Below are positions 47,286-56,273 of a stretch of DNA of 64,000 nucleotides, piece after piece (position 1 is the first letter of the stretch; the number at the start of each line of letters is the position of its first letter). The notes beneath the pieces were generated by a model, which saw nothing but the letters and a program-made list of their open reading frames with translations, did no database searches and was not told the origin of the DNA. The position numbers were made by a program, and so were the translations under genes. Source of the stretch: VRUE01 sp963702575 (GTDB taxonomy: Bacteria > Actinomycetota > Thermoleophilia > Solirubrobacterales > 70-9); assembly GCA_963702575.1 (NCBI GenBank), contig CAVPCU010000001.1:157178-221177 (forward strand), written 5' to 3'.

Positions 47286-48854
47286 ATGCGCGAGAGGAAT
47301 CCGGTCACCCACGAGGAGAAGCTCGCCTACCTGCGCGAGCTGCGCGAGGCGGCGGTCCACTCGGCCTCCGAGGAGGCGGTCGAGAAGCAGCACGCGAAGG
47401 GCAAGCTGACCGCGCGCGAGCGGATCGAGAAGCTGCTCGATCCCGGCTCCTTCGAGGAGCTCGACACCTTCGTCCGCCACCGCACCTACGACTTCGAGAT
47501 GCAGAAACGGCGCCCCTGGGGGGACGCCGTCGTCACCGGCCACGGCACCATAGAAGGAAGAACTGTCTTTGTCTTCTCGCAGGACTTCACCGTCTTCGGT
47601 GGCAGTCTCGGCGAGGTGATGGCGGAGAAGATGTGCAAGGTGATGGACCTCGCCGCCCAGGTCGGCGCGCCGGTGATCGGGATCAACGACTCCGGTGGCG
47701 CCCGGATCCAGGAGGGCGTCGTCAGCCTCGGCGCCTACGGCGACGTCTTCGTCCGCAACGTCAAGTGCTCCGGCGTGATCCCGCAGATCAGCCTGATCAT
47801 GGGCCCCTGCGCCGGCGGCGCCGTCTACTCGCCGGCGATGACGGACTTCATCTTCATGGTCAAAGAGACCTCGCACATGTTCATCACCGGCCCGGAAGTG
47901 ATCAAGACGGTGACCGGCGAGGAGGTCGAGTTCGAGGAGCTGGGCGGGGCGATGAGCCACAACACCAAGTCGGGCGTCGCCCACTTCGCCGCCGAGGACG
48001 AGGAGAGCTGCCTCGAGGACGTGCGCTACCTGCTCGGCTTCCTGCCCTCGAACAACCTCGAGGCCCCGCCGCGCTTCGCCCCCACCGACGACCCCGAGCG
48101 CGAAGACGTCGAGCTCGACACGATCGTCCCCGACGATCCCTCCAAGCCGTACGACATGCGCGACGTGATCGCCCGCATCGTCGATGACGAGGAGTTCTTC
48201 GAGGTCCACGAACACTTCGCCCGCAACATCGTCTGCGGCTTCTCCCGGCTCGACGGCTTCCCGATCGGCGTCGTCGGCAACCAGCCCGCCCACCTCGCCG
48301 GCGTGCTCGACATCGAGGCCTCCGAGAAGGCGGCGCGCTTCGTCCGCACCTGCGACGCCTACAACGTGCCGATCCTCACCTTCACCGACGTGCCCGGCTT
48401 CCTGCCCGGCACCGACCAGGAGTGGAACGGGATCATCCGCCACGGCGCCAAGCTGCTCTACGCCTTCACCGAGGCGACCGTGCCGAAGCTGACCGTCGTC
48501 ACTCGCAAGGCCTACGGCGGCGCCTACGACGTGATGAACTCGAAGCACATGCTGGCCGACTTCAACGTCGCCTGGCCGACCGCCGAGGTCGCGGTGATGG
48601 GCCCCGAGGGCGCGGTCAACATCATCTACCGCAAGGACATCGCCTCCTCGCCGACGCCCGACGAGCGCCGCCAGAAGCTGATCGACGATTACAAAGCCCA
48701 CTTCGCCAACCCCTACTCGGCGGCCGAGCGCGGCTACATCGACGACGTGATCGAGCCGCGCCAGACCCGCCCCAAGCTGGTCAAGGCGCTGCGCATGCTG
48801 CAGTCCAAGCGCGTCGAGGGGCCGAAGCGCAAGCACGGCAACATCCCGCTGTAG
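47286..48854 (+). CDS. pccB: Acyl-CoA carboxylase beta subunit (propionyl-CoA type)
   Basis: 522 residues, full length for AccD5/PccB. Carboxyltransferase transferring CO2 from biotin to propionyl-CoA (or acetyl-CoA). G-K-L-T-A-R-E-R-I near the N-terminus, the N-D-S-G-G-A-R-I-Q-E-G-V acyl-CoA loop and G-P-C-A-G-G-A-V-Y-S-P oxyanion motifs are intact, as is the C-terminal Y-G-G-A-Y-D. It works with a biotin-carrying alpha subunit, not in the window. With the mutase it forms the propionyl-CoA to succinyl-CoA route. TAGACT lies 10 bases before ATG. Confidence 0.9.
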   Translation: MRERNPVTHEEKLAYLRELREAAVHSASEEAVEKQHAKGKLTARERIEKLLDPGSFEELDTFVRHRTYDFEMQKRRPWGDAVVTGHGTIEGRTVFVFSQDFTVFGGSLGEVMAEKMCKVMDLAAQVGAPVIGINDSGGARIQEGVVSLGAYGDVFVRNVKCSGVIPQISLIMGPCAGGAVYSPAMTDFIFMVKETSHMFITGPEVIKTVTGEEVEFEELGGAMSHNTKSGVAHFAAEDEESCLEDVRYLLGFLPSNNLEAPPRFAPTDDPEREDVELDTIVPDDPSKPYDMRDVIARIVDDEEFFEVHEHFARNIVCGFSRLDGFPIGVVGNQPAHLAGVLDIEASEKAARFVRTCDAYNVPILTFTDVPGFLPGTDQEWNGIIRHGAKLLYAFTEATVPKLTVVTRKAYGGAYDVMNSKHMLADFNVAWPTAEVAVMGPEGAVNIIYRKDIASSPTPDERRQKLIDDYKAHFANPYSAAERGYIDDVIEPRQTRPKLVKALRMLQSKRVEGPKRKHGNIPL

Positions 48855-48859
48855 CGGGG

Positions 48860-49261
48860 CTACGGGCGCAGTTCGGTGAAGCCGGCGGCGGCGAAGTCGC
48901 CGTCGAAGGCGAGCGCCTCGCGGATCCCCCTGGCGCGCATGTAGGCGAAGCTGGTCGCGTCGACGAAGGAGTACTCGCGCTCGTCGTGCTGGCGCAGCCA
49001 GCGCAGGGCCTCGTCTTCGAGGTCTTCGGAAACCGGGACGACCTGAACGTGGCGATTCTCTCCTTCGACGGTGTCGAGGAAGTCGACGGCGCGGCCGTGC
49101 CAGAGCTTGCGACGGATCGTCGTCCAGGTCTCGCCGCGGACATGGTTGGAGGTGACTATTCGCCGGCCGGCGAGAGCCTCCAGCAGCCGCAGGGCCGCCA
49201 CGTGATGCGTGTCGCGTTCGTCGGCACCCGCGACGAAGAACGAGGTGTCGGCGAAAATCAG
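48860..49261 (-). CDS. PIN-domain toxin (VapC-like)
   Basis: 133 residues if translation begins at CTG 49261, which overlaps the antitoxin stop as CTGA; no ATG, GTG or TTG lies nearby in frame. The conserved start L-I-F-A-D-T-S-F-F carries the first catalytic Asp (residue 5). A later Glu (H-V-R-G-E-T) and F-V-D-A-T-S-F complete the PIN acidic set. It is a ribonuclease toxin neutralised by the upstream RHH protein. Either the non-standard start or a lost base needs explaining. Confidence 0.75.
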   Translation of the reverse strand: MIFADTSFFVAGADERDTHHVAALRLLEALAGRRIVTSNHVRGETWTTIRRKLWHGRAVDFLDTVEGENRHVQVVPVSEDLEDEALRWLRQHDEREYSFVDATSFAYMRARGIREALAFDGDFAAAGFTELRP

Positions 49262-49509
49262 GGGTCGGGATTCGACGGGCCGTAGACGACCTCGTCGATC
49301 GTCCGGTTGTCGTCGGGGTCGCTCGAGCCCGGTGACTGGAAGAACTTGAACAGCGGATCCTCCTCTATCGGCGGCAATGGCCGTATCTCCTCCCGCACGC
49401 AACGTCTGATCACCTCCGCCTTCGAGAGCCCCTCTTCTTCGGCGCGTCGCTCGACCGCCTCGTCCAGCTCGGGCTCGATCGATATCTGCAGTCGCTTCAT
49501 GCGGGCCAT
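49258..49509 (-). CDS. Ribbon-helix-helix antitoxin
   Basis: 83 residues from ATG 49509, with a near-perfect GGAGGTGAT ribosome binding site. RHH DNA-binding part about residues 4-45 (K-R-L-Q-I-S-I-E-P-E-L-D, then G-L-S-K-A-E-V-I-R-R). An acidic/proline C-tail should bind the toxin. Overlaps the PIN gene by 4 bp. Confidence 0.8.
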   Translation of the reverse strand: MARMKRLQISIEPELDEAVERRAEEEGLSKAEVIRRCVREEIRPLPPIEEDPLFKFFQSPGSSDPDDNRTIDEVVYGPSNPDP

Positions 49510-49510
49510 T

Positions 49511-49533
49511 TTACATCACCTCCAGAGATGTAA
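49511..49533 (-). promoter_or_regulatory. Operator/hairpin at the antitoxin ribosome binding site
   Basis: TTACATC (49511-49517) and GATGTAA (49527-49533) form a 7-bp inverted repeat whose 9-base loop holds the core of GGAGGT on the mRNA. It may be the RHH operator, an mRNA hairpin exposing or hiding the ribosome binding site, or both. Confidence 0.5.
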
Positions 49534-49599
49534 TGTAACAATTCAGCGCCGAAAGTGTCATTTTTTACGCGATGGAGGCCTGCCCGGGCGGATTGGGCC

Positions 49600-50463
49600 T
49601 CAAGGAACCGCGGTCGCCTCGGTCTCGACGCCGCCGCCCTTGATGCGGCCGCCGCCGCGAGCGGCCGTCGTGCCGCCCTCGTCGCGGGTCAGGCGGTGGG
49701 CGAGGTAGACGGGGATGATCGAGATCAGCACGACGATCACCGCGACGACGTTGACGACCGGCAGGTCGGTGGGCCGGAAGAGATGGGAGAAGATCCAGAT
49801 CGGCAGCGTTTCTTCGCCGGCGCCGATCGTGAAGTTGGTGACGATGATCTCGTCGAAGGAGAGGGCGAAGGCGAGCAGCCCGCCGGCGACGAGGGCGCTG
49901 CGCATCCCCGGCAGGGTGACGCGGCGGAAGGTCTGCCAGGTGTTGGCGCCGAGATCCGCCGAGGCTTCCTCGAAGGAGGTCGAGAGCCTCCGCAATCGCG
50001 CCGTCGCGTTGTTGTAGACGACGACGATGCAGAAGGTGGCGTGGCCGACGATCACGGTGAAGAGGCTGAGCGGGATGCCGAGCACCTGGGTGAAGGTGTT
50101 GCTGAGGGCGACGCCGGTGACTATCCCCGGCAGGGCGATCGGCAGGACGACGAGGAAGGAGATCGTTTCGCGGCCGAAGAAGCGGTAGCGGACGACCGCC
50201 AGCGACGCGAGAGTGCCAAGCAGGAGGGCGATCGACGTCGCCGCGACGCCGGCCTCGACCGAGGTCAGGAACGCTTCGCGCACGGATTCGTTTTCGAAGG
50301 TCGCGGTGAACCACTGCGTGGTGAAGCCAGGCGGCGGCCAGGCGAGGATCTTGCTCGAGTTGAAGGCGTAGATCGCGATCACGATCAGCGGGACGTAGAT
50401 GAACGCCAGGCCGACGCCGACCGCGATCCGGAGCAAGAGGGTTGCGCGGCGGGAGAGTCGCAT
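49600..50463 (-). CDS. potC: Spermidine/putrescine ABC transporter permease
   Basis: 287 residues, six TM helices, with the ABC-coupling EAA loop (E-E-A-S-A-D-L-G-A-N). Second inner-membrane permease of the polyamine importer. It follows potB after 2 bp. The C-terminal tail is Gly/Arg-rich. Confidence 0.88.
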   Translation of the reverse strand: MRLSRRATLLLRIAVGVGLAFIYVPLIVIAIYAFNSSKILAWPPPGFTTQWFTATFENESVREAFLTSVEAGVAATSIALLLGTLASLAVVRYRFFGRETISFLVVLPIALPGIVTGVALSNTFTQVLGIPLSLFTVIVGHATFCIVVVYNNATARLRRLSTSFEEASADLGANTWQTFRRVTLPGMRSALVAGGLLAFALSFDEIIVTNFTIGAGEETLPIWIFSHLFRPTDLPVVNVVAVIVVLISIIPVYLAHRLTRDEGGTTAARGGGRIKGGGVETEATAVP

Positions 50464-50465
50464 GG

Positions 50466-51356
50466 CTAGATGTGCTCGAAGGCTCCCAGCCGCCGGGCGA
50501 CCAGGAGGTAGGCGATCATCACGACTATCGGGACCAGCGCCAGCGCCGCCGCAAACGGCTGGTTGTTGGCGATGTTGCTGTAGATGACGTTGCCGATGAA
50601 CTGGTCGTTGGAGACCAGCTTCGGGGTGATGTAGTCGCCCAGGGTGAGGGCGAAGGTGAAGATCGAGCCGGCGACGACGGCCGGGAAGGCGAGCGGCAGC
50701 AGCACCCGGCGGAAGGTGGTGAAGGGCGAGGCGCCGAGATCCTCGGAGGCGCTGATCAGCGAGTTCGGGATGCGCTCCAGCCCGGCGTAGATCGGCAGGA
50801 TCATGTACGGCAGCCAGAGGTAGCTCATCACCAGCCAGACCGCCACCTGGCCGTAGCCGGGGCTGTGCAGGCCCAGCGGCGCCAGCGCCCAGTCGATGAC
50901 GCCGTTGGCGGAGAGCATCGTGCGCCAGGCGTAGACCTTGACCAGGTAGCTCGACCAGAGCGGCAGGAGGATGCCGACGACGAGCAGAGCCTTGCCGCGC
51001 CGAGTCGCGATCTTCGCCATGTAGAAGGCGATCGGGAAGGCGATCACCGCGTCGGTGAAGGTGACGAGGAGCGCCGTGCGCACCGTGCGCCAGACGATGT
51101 CCCGGTAGACCGGTTCTTCGATCAGCGTTTCGAAGTTTTCGAGGCTGAAGCCCTTGATGACCTCGCCGCTGAGTGGGTCGACCGACCAGAAGGCGGTGAC
51201 CAGCAGGATCGCCAGCGACCCCAGATAGCCGATCACCAGCCAGCCGACCGGGCCGGCGAGCAGGCTCCCCACCTGCAGACGGCGGCGGCCGTGGAGGAAG
51301 CCGGAGAGCCTGTGGCCCACCGACTCCCTCCGTGCGACCGCCGCCTCGACGCTCAC
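50466..51356 (-). CDS. potB: Spermidine/putrescine ABC transporter permease
   Basis: 296 residues, six TM helices and EAA loop (A-S-E-D-L-G-A-S-P). The first periplasmic loop (about 65-85) uses mainly GAA for Glu, while its cytoplasmic loops use GAG. Last but one in the operon potA-potD-potB-potC. Confidence 0.88.
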   Translation of the reverse strand: MSVEAAVARRESVGHRLSGFLHGRRRLQVGSLLAGPVGWLVIGYLGSLAILLVTAFWSVDPLSGEVIKGFSLENFETLIEEPVYRDIVWRTVRTALLVTFTDAVIAFPIAFYMAKIATRRGKALLVVGILLPLWSSYLVKVYAWRTMLSANGVIDWALAPLGLHSPGYGQVAVWLVMSYLWLPYMILPIYAGLERIPNSLISASEDLGASPFTTFRRVLLPLAFPAVVAGSIFTFALTLGDYITPKLVSNDQFIGNVIYSNIANNQPFAAALALVPIVVMIAYLLVARRLGAFEHI

Positions 51357-51374
51357 CTGCTCAGCTCCGGTGGA

Positions 51375-52565
51375 TCAGCCTTTGATCGCGGTCCAGGCCT
51401 GGACCCATTCGTTGTAGTCCTTGCAATCGCTTTCGCCGTTGCCGCATTCGGAGACCGGCGTCTCCCAGTAGTAGACGCGTTTCCAGAACCCCGGGTTTTC
51501 GGCGTGGTATTTGGCGCAGAAGTCCGCTTCCGCGGTGTGTTCGCAGGCCAGGCTCTGCGCCGGCGCCTCGCCGAAGAATTCAGCCACTTCGGCATTCGCC
51601 TGCGGCGAGACGATCCAGTTCATCCACATGTACATGCAGTTCGGATGCTTCGCCTTGGAGCTGATCATCCAGGTGTCCGACCAGCCGGTAGCGCCCTCCT
51701 TTGGCAGGAACCCCTGGCTCGCCGGGCTCGCCGCCATCGGCTTGCCTTCGGCTTTGAGGGCGAAGTACTGGTACTGCCAGGTCGTGCCGACCGCGTTGTC
51801 GCCGCTGCCGAAGGCCTGGATCTGCTTCGCCGCGTCGGACCAGTATTCGCCGACGTTGGCACGCTGTTCCTTCAGCAGGCTCACCGCGGCTTCGAACTGT
51901 TCTTCGTTCAGCTCGTAGGGGTTTTCGATCCCCAGGCTCGGTTCGTGGAACTTCAGGTAGACCGCCGCTTCGGCGATCGACATCGGGTCGTCGTACTGGC
52001 TGATCTTGCCCTTGTACTTCGCCGCCACCTTGGGGTTGAAGGTCACTTCCCAGGAGTCGGGCGCCGGCTTGACCGAGTCTTCGTTCCACATCAGCAGGTT
52101 GGCGCCGCGGCCGTGGGGGATGCCGTAGTGGACGCCTTCGAAGGTGTTGTAGGGCTGGTTCTTCAGGTCGCTGAAGATCGTCTTGTAGTTGGGCACGAGG
52201 CCGACGTTGACCGGGGCGACGTCGCCGCCGTCGACCAGACGGGCGGTGGCGTTGCCCGAGGCCGAGACGCCGTCGTACTGGCCGGTTCGCATCAGCTCGA
52301 CCATTTCGTCGGAGGTGTTGGCCTGCTTGTCGCTCACCTTGCAGCCGGTGTTCTGTTCGAACGGCTTGACCCATGGTGATTCGACGTAGCCGGGCCAGGA
52401 GATCAGGCTGAGCGCTCCCTCGCCCTTGCCGAGCTTGGTCATTTCTTCGCCGCCCGAGCTGCTGTTGCTGCTGGAGCCGCAGCCGGCCAGCAGGAGCATG
52501 AAGGCAAGCAGGCCGGCGATGATCAGCCAGGCCGTCCGTGCCGGGTGTGCAGGATGGGTCCTCAC
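51375..52565 (-). CDS. potD: Polyamine-binding lipoprotein
   Basis: 396 residues. Signal peptide with lipobox L-L-A-G-C (Cys29), then a Ser/Gly linker and a class D/F substrate-binding protein of the PotD type (I-S-W-P-G-Y-V, S-G-N-A-T-A-R-L). Anchored outside the membrane to deliver spermidine/putrescine to PotBC. Four-base overlap with potA (ATGA-type). Glutamates are about 24 GAA to 6 GAG. Confidence 0.88.
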   Translation of the reverse strand: MRTHPAHPARTAWLIIAGLLAFMLLLAGCGSSSNSSSGGEEMTKLGKGEGALSLISWPGYVESPWVKPFEQNTGCKVSDKQANTSDEMVELMRTGQYDGVSASGNATARLVDGGDVAPVNVGLVPNYKTIFSDLKNQPYNTFEGVHYGIPHGRGANLLMWNEDSVKPAPDSWEVTFNPKVAAKYKGKISQYDDPMSIAEAAVYLKFHEPSLGIENPYELNEEQFEAAVSLLKEQRANVGEYWSDAAKQIQAFGSGDNAVGTTWQYQYFALKAEGKPMAASPASQGFLPKEGATGWSDTWMISSKAKHPNCMYMWMNWIVSPQANAEVAEFFGEAPAQSLACEHTAEADFCAKYHAENPGFWKRVYYWETPVSECGNGESDCKDYNEWVQAWTAIKG

Positions 52566-53536
52566 GGTGATTCCTCCTCGTTCGTTTTCCCACGGACGGC
52601 GACCGCGTGCTCCGGGCGCCAGCCCACCAGTACCTCCCTGCCCTGCTCGGACGGGGCGTCGACCGACATCCCGTCCACGTTCTGCCGTACGAGTTGAAGC
52701 TCGCCGCCGCGCTCCAGCGCGACGGTGTAGCGCGTGACCATTCCGGCGTAGGAGACGTCGGCGATGCGGCCGCGCTCGGTGCGAAGGCCGTTGGGCGCGT
52801 GCGCGGGGTCGAGCAGCTGGATCTTCTCCGGCCGGATCGTGAAGCGGTCGCCGTCGCGCTCGAGCATGTTGGAGACTCCGACGAAGCCGGCGACGAACTC
52901 CGTCGCCGGGTGCTCGTAGAGCTCGACCGGGGGGCTGACCTGCTCGATCCGGCCCTGGTTGAAGACGGCGATGCGGTTGCTCATCGTCAGCGCCTCGTCC
53001 TGGTCGTGGGTGACGTAGACGAAGGTGATCCCGACCTCGCCCTGGATCGTCTTCAGCTCGACCTGCATCTGCTCGCGCAGCTTCAGGTCGAGGGCGCCGA
53101 GCGGCTCGTCGAGCAGCAGCACCCGCGGCCGGTTGACGATCGCCCGTGCCAGCGCGACCCGCTGGCGCTGCCCGCCGGAGAGCTCGCCGGGCTTGCGCCC
53201 GCCGTAGCCGGGCAGGCGGACCATCTCCAGCGCCTCGTCGCGCCGCCGCTCCCGCTCCCGCTTGCCGACCCCGCCGATGCGCAGGCCGTAGGCGACGTTC
53301 TCGCCGACGGTCATGTGGGGGAAGAGGGCGTAGTCCTGGAAGACGGTGTTGACCGCCCTGTCGTAGGGCGGGACGCCGGCGACGTCGCGGCCGGCGAGCT
53401 CGATCGTGCCGCCGCTCGGGTCCTCGAACCCGGCGATCATCCGCAGCGTCGTCGTCTTGCCCGAGCCCGACGGCCCGAGCATGGTGAAGAACTCTCCGGC
53501 CGCGACCTCCAGGTCGATGCCCGCAACCGCCTCCAC
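52562..53536 (-). CDS. potA: Polyamine ABC transporter ATPase
   Basis: 324 residues from GTG 53536. Walker A G-P-S-G-S-G-K-T, signature L-S-G-G-Q-R-Q-R, Walker B V-L-L-L-D-E-P and a C-terminal TOBE domain are intact. The conserved first strand (I-R-L-S-N-L-T-R-H-Y-G) is encoded upstream of this GTG in the same frame back to about 53590, but no ATG, GTG or TTG is there. The true start may be non-standard (GTA 53590 sits 6 bases after TAGACT), or a base may be missing in the consensus. Energises PotBC. Confidence 0.85.
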   Translation of the reverse strand: MEAVAGIDLEVAAGEFFTMLGPSGSGKTTTLRMIAGFEDPSGGTIELAGRDVAGVPPYDRAVNTVFQDYALFPHMTVGENVAYGLRIGGVGKRERERRRDEALEMVRLPGYGGRKPGELSGGQRQRVALARAIVNRPRVLLLDEPLGALDLKLREQMQVELKTIQGEVGITFVYVTHDQDEALTMSNRIAVFNQGRIEQVSPPVELYEHPATEFVAGFVGVSNMLERDGDRFTIRPEKIQLLDPAHAPNGLRTERGRIADVSYAGMVTRYTVALERGGELQLVRQNVDGMSVDAPSEQGREVLVGWRPEHAVAVRGKTNEEESP

Positions 53537-53599
53537 CTCACCGTAATGCCTGGTGAGGTTGGAGAGGCGGATGTCAGGCGAGTCGACTACACGAACAGT

Positions 53600-54157
53600 C
53601 TAGAAGCCTGCCGGATGGCGGGCGACAAAACCTTCGTTGCTGAGCAGTTCTTCGTGCCAGCGCGGGCCGGTGCCTTCGGCGTCGCCGGCGGTGTCCCAGC
53701 GGAAGCCGGCGATCACCGCGTAGGCATGGCCGGCGTTGGCGTAGATCGTGATCCAGCGGCCTTCCCCTTCCAGGCCCCAGGTCTCCATCGGGCCCGAGGG
53801 CAGCGGGCTTTCGAGGAATTTCCCGCCGTGCAGGGCGTAGCTGACCGAGCCCGAGCAGTCATAGCCGGCGGACGAGAACGAGGCGTGGCCACCGCCGTAG
53901 ATGTAGGGCTTGGTGTGGATCCGGTTGGCGGCCGCGATCACGGCCTTGACCCGCGTCGGCGCCGCGGCGGGGGGGATGAGGATCCCGTTGGGCAGCAGAC
54001 GCGCTTTCGGCGTCGGGGTGCAGATGTCGATTTCGGCCGGGGTGATGCCGCCGCCCGTGCACTGGGCGGATGCCCCGGCGGGGGCGAGAAGGGCGATCGC
54101 GACAAGCGCGAAAGCCGCCGCCAGCCCTGCCCTTAGCTTGATTTGGTTCGTAAGCAA
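53600..54157 (-). CDS. Secreted NlpC/P60-like peptidoglycan hydrolase
   Basis: 185 residues from TTG 54157 (GAAGGAGAT upstream). Signal peptide about 1-31. The cysteine-peptidase core has Y-D-C-S-G-S-V (catalytic Cys near 98-104) and G-H-A-Y-A-V-I-A-G (catalytic His). Cleaves peptide stems in the wall. It is preceded by a c-di-AMP riboswitch, the arrangement known for cell-wall hydrolase genes in actinobacteria. Glutamate is GAA 8 of 9 times. Confidence 0.78.
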   Translation of the reverse strand: MLTNQIKLRAGLAAAFALVAIALLAPAGASAQCTGGGITPAEIDICTPTPKARLLPNGILIPPAAAPTRVKAVIAAANRIHTKPYIYGGGHASFSSAGYDCSGSVSYALHGGKFLESPLPSGPMETWGLEGEGRWITIYANAGHAYAVIAGFRWDTAGDAEGTGPRWHEELLSNEGFVARHPAGF

Positions 54158-54174
54158 ACCGATCTCCTTCGTCT

Positions 54175-54300
54175 GCCTACGGGGTTAGCTGTCGGGCTGG
54201 CGCGAAAGGAGCTTGCGCCCCCGCCCTAAGGCGGGTTAGCCCCGAAAACGTGGTTCCCCCGTTCCCGCGGCGCCTCCTGCGAGCGGGATTCGGCGTTTCG
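54175..54300 (-). ncRNA. Cyclic di-AMP riboswitch (ydaO/yuaA type)
   Basis: Read on the minus strand, the leader of the NlpC/P60 gene ends in CCGACAGCTAACCCCGTAGGC-like bases, the diagnostic 3' part of the ydaO motif. Upstream are G-G-G-G-G-A-A-C-C-A and an early G-A-A-T-C-C. TACACT (54320-54325 on the plus coordinates) provides a -10 box just before. High c-di-AMP normally turns such genes off. Confidence 0.8.
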
Positions 54301-54430
54301 GTTGTTCGGAACGGCGGGGAGTGTAGACGATCGCCCGGCCGGATGCTCACACGACACAAACATTTATCCGGCCTTCGCGCTTTCATCCCGGATTCCTCTC
54401 GACAGACCGGCTGCTAGCTTGCGCCTTGAG

Positions 54431-55234
54431 ATGGAACTTGCGGGCCGCTCAGCACTGCTCACCGGCGCCACCGGCGGCCTCGGCCGCGCGATCGCCTCGG
54501 CTCTCGCCGGCCGCGGCGCGACCCTGATCCTCAGCGGCCGCAAGGCCGACGCGCTCGAGGCGCTCGCAGCCGAGCTGCCGGGCGAGGGACACCGCGTGCT
54601 CCCGGCCGACCTGGCCGAGCCCGGCGCCGCCGAGAAGCTGGCGGCCGAGGCCGGCCCGGTCGACGCCCTCGTCGCCAACGCCGGCCTGCCCGGCACCGGC
54701 CTGCTGACCGACTTCACTCCGGACGAGGTCGCACGCGCCCTGCGCGTCAATCTCGAGGCGCCGATGCTGATGGCGCGCGCTCTCTACCCGGCGATGGTCG
54801 AGCGCGGCTCCGGCCACCTCGTCTTCGTCTCCTCCCTCAATGGCAAGGTTGCCAGCCCGCGCACCTCGATCTACAGCGCGACCAAGTTCGGCCTGCGAGG
54901 CTTCGCCCTCGGCCTGCGAATGGACCTCAGCCCTCGGGGAATCGGCGTGTCCCTCGTGTCTCCGGGCTTCGTCCGCGAGGCCGGCATGTTCGCCGACTCG
55001 GGCGCGAAGCCGCCGCCGGGGATGGGGACGGCCACGCCCGCCCAGGTCGCCGCCGCAGTGGTCAGGGCGGTCGAGCGCGACAAGGTCGAGGTGGTCCCCG
55101 CACCGCTCCAGCTACGCGTAATGTCCCACTTCGCCCTGGCGACCCCGGCCATCTCCGTCCGCGCCCAGAGCGGCGCGGTCGGCCAGAAGGCGGCCAAAGC
55201 CGTCGCCGACGGCCACCCCGCCGACAAGCGCTGA
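54431..55234 (+). CDS. Short-chain dehydrogenase/reductase
   Basis: 267 residues. TGATGGLG (about 11-18), N-A-G-L-P, catalytic Y-S-A-T-K and S-S-L at the Ser. Substrate unknown. TAGCTT (54415-54420) lies 10 bases upstream of ATG. Confidence 0.8.
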   Translation: MELAGRSALLTGATGGLGRAIASALAGRGATLILSGRKADALEALAAELPGEGHRVLPADLAEPGAAEKLAAEAGPVDALVANAGLPGTGLLTDFTPDEVARALRVNLEAPMLMARALYPAMVERGSGHLVFVSSLNGKVASPRTSIYSATKFGLRGFALGLRMDLSPRGIGVSLVSPGFVREAGMFADSGAKPPPGMGTATPAQVAAAVVRAVERDKVEVVPAPLQLRVMSHFALATPAISVRAQSGAVGQKAAKAVADGHPADKR

Positions 55235-55252
55235 CCTTCTGGCCCGGGGATG

Positions 55253-55294
55253 GCCCGGCCTGCCCGTTTCGCACTGTTGGCGGACAGGCCGGGC
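55253..55294 (+). terminator. Terminator hairpin after the SDR gene
   Basis: GCCCGGCCTG and CAGGCCGGGC form a 10-bp stem around 22 bases, just past the SDR stop. The rest of the 317-bp gap (to 55551) has a second hairpin (CCCCGGGC near 55396 with GCCCGAGGGG) and no ORF that I can support. Confidence 0.6.
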
Positions 55295-55551
55295 TGTTAG
55301 CTCCGCATTCTTAGCTCCCCTTCAGGATGCCCAGCAACGGTGCGACCGCGTCGGTAGACGTGACCTCCATCTCACTCACCCCCTCTCCTCCTCATTCCCC
55401 GGGCTCCATGCCCGAGGGGGAGTGGGAGGGTATGAATGTCATTTGAGCGGTGAGATTCTTATGACAGCACAGGATTTCCGACCCTCTCTAGAGCGTCTAA
55501 GCTCGGGCGCTACTGATTGCGAGCAGCAGGTCTGATTGGAGGGTTGGCGTT

Positions 55552-56193
55552 TTGAAGACTGAACCGGAGATTGGGCGGAAGTCCCTGAAGAAGCGCGCGC
55601 GGCTGCCGGACGCCGCGCTTCCCTACGCGATCAAGCACTGGATCAAGCTCCAGGCGCTGATCATCCTCCACGACGGCGAGTTCACCACCAGCGAGATCGC
55701 CGAGATGATCGGCGAGGACGTGAAGCTCGTCAGCGGCCACATCCGCGGCCTCTACGACTCGGGCAGCATCGAAGTGGCCGACTTCAAGACGGTCGGCAAC
55801 CACCGGATGCCGGTCTACCGCGCGGTCGCTGTTCCGTGGATCAGCAGTGAGCAGTACAGCCAAATGTCGCTCGAGGAATGTCACGACATGGCCGGCGTGG
55901 TCTTGCAAGGTCTTGTCGCCGAGTCGCTTGCCTCCTACCAGGCCGGGAAGATGGACGACGACGAGGAGCTTGCGGTGATCTGGGACGTGATGAACCTCGA
56001 TGCCCAGGGCAATCGGGAACTCACGGCGCGGGAGACCGCCTTCTGGGAAGACACGCGGGGCATCAACGCGAGGGCTGCAAACCGAATGGCGGAGTCGGGT
56101 GAGGAGGGAACCTCCAGGATCGTCGCCTTCCTTGGCTTCAAGCGCGCGAGGCAAGGGAAACCGAGAATCATGAGGCAACTCAGAAAAAAATGA
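55552..56193 (+). CDS. Winged-helix regulator-like protein 1
   Basis: 213 residues from TTG 55552 (TGGAGGG 8 bases upstream). Residues about 40-90 form a winged helix (T-T-S-E-I-A-E-M-I-G, then V-S-G-H-I-R-G-L-Y). The C-terminal half has acidic helices and W-x-x-V, similar to ArsR/PadR-like effector regions. First of three tandem wHTH genes. Target unknown. Confidence 0.6.
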   Translation: MKTEPEIGRKSLKKRARLPDAALPYAIKHWIKLQALIILHDGEFTTSEIAEMIGEDVKLVSGHIRGLYDSGSIEVADFKTVGNHRMPVYRAVAVPWISSEQYSQMSLEECHDMAGVVLQGLVAESLASYQAGKMDDDEELAVIWDVMNLDAQGNRELTARETAFWEDTRGINARAANRMAESGEEGTSRIVAFLGFKRARQGKPRIMRQLRKK

Positions 56194-56273
56194 GCGGTAA
56201 CGAAACTCAGGTTGCCAAGTCCGTACCGTATTGAGATCGTGCAGTACTCCAAAGGCAAACGAGGAGGAGCACG

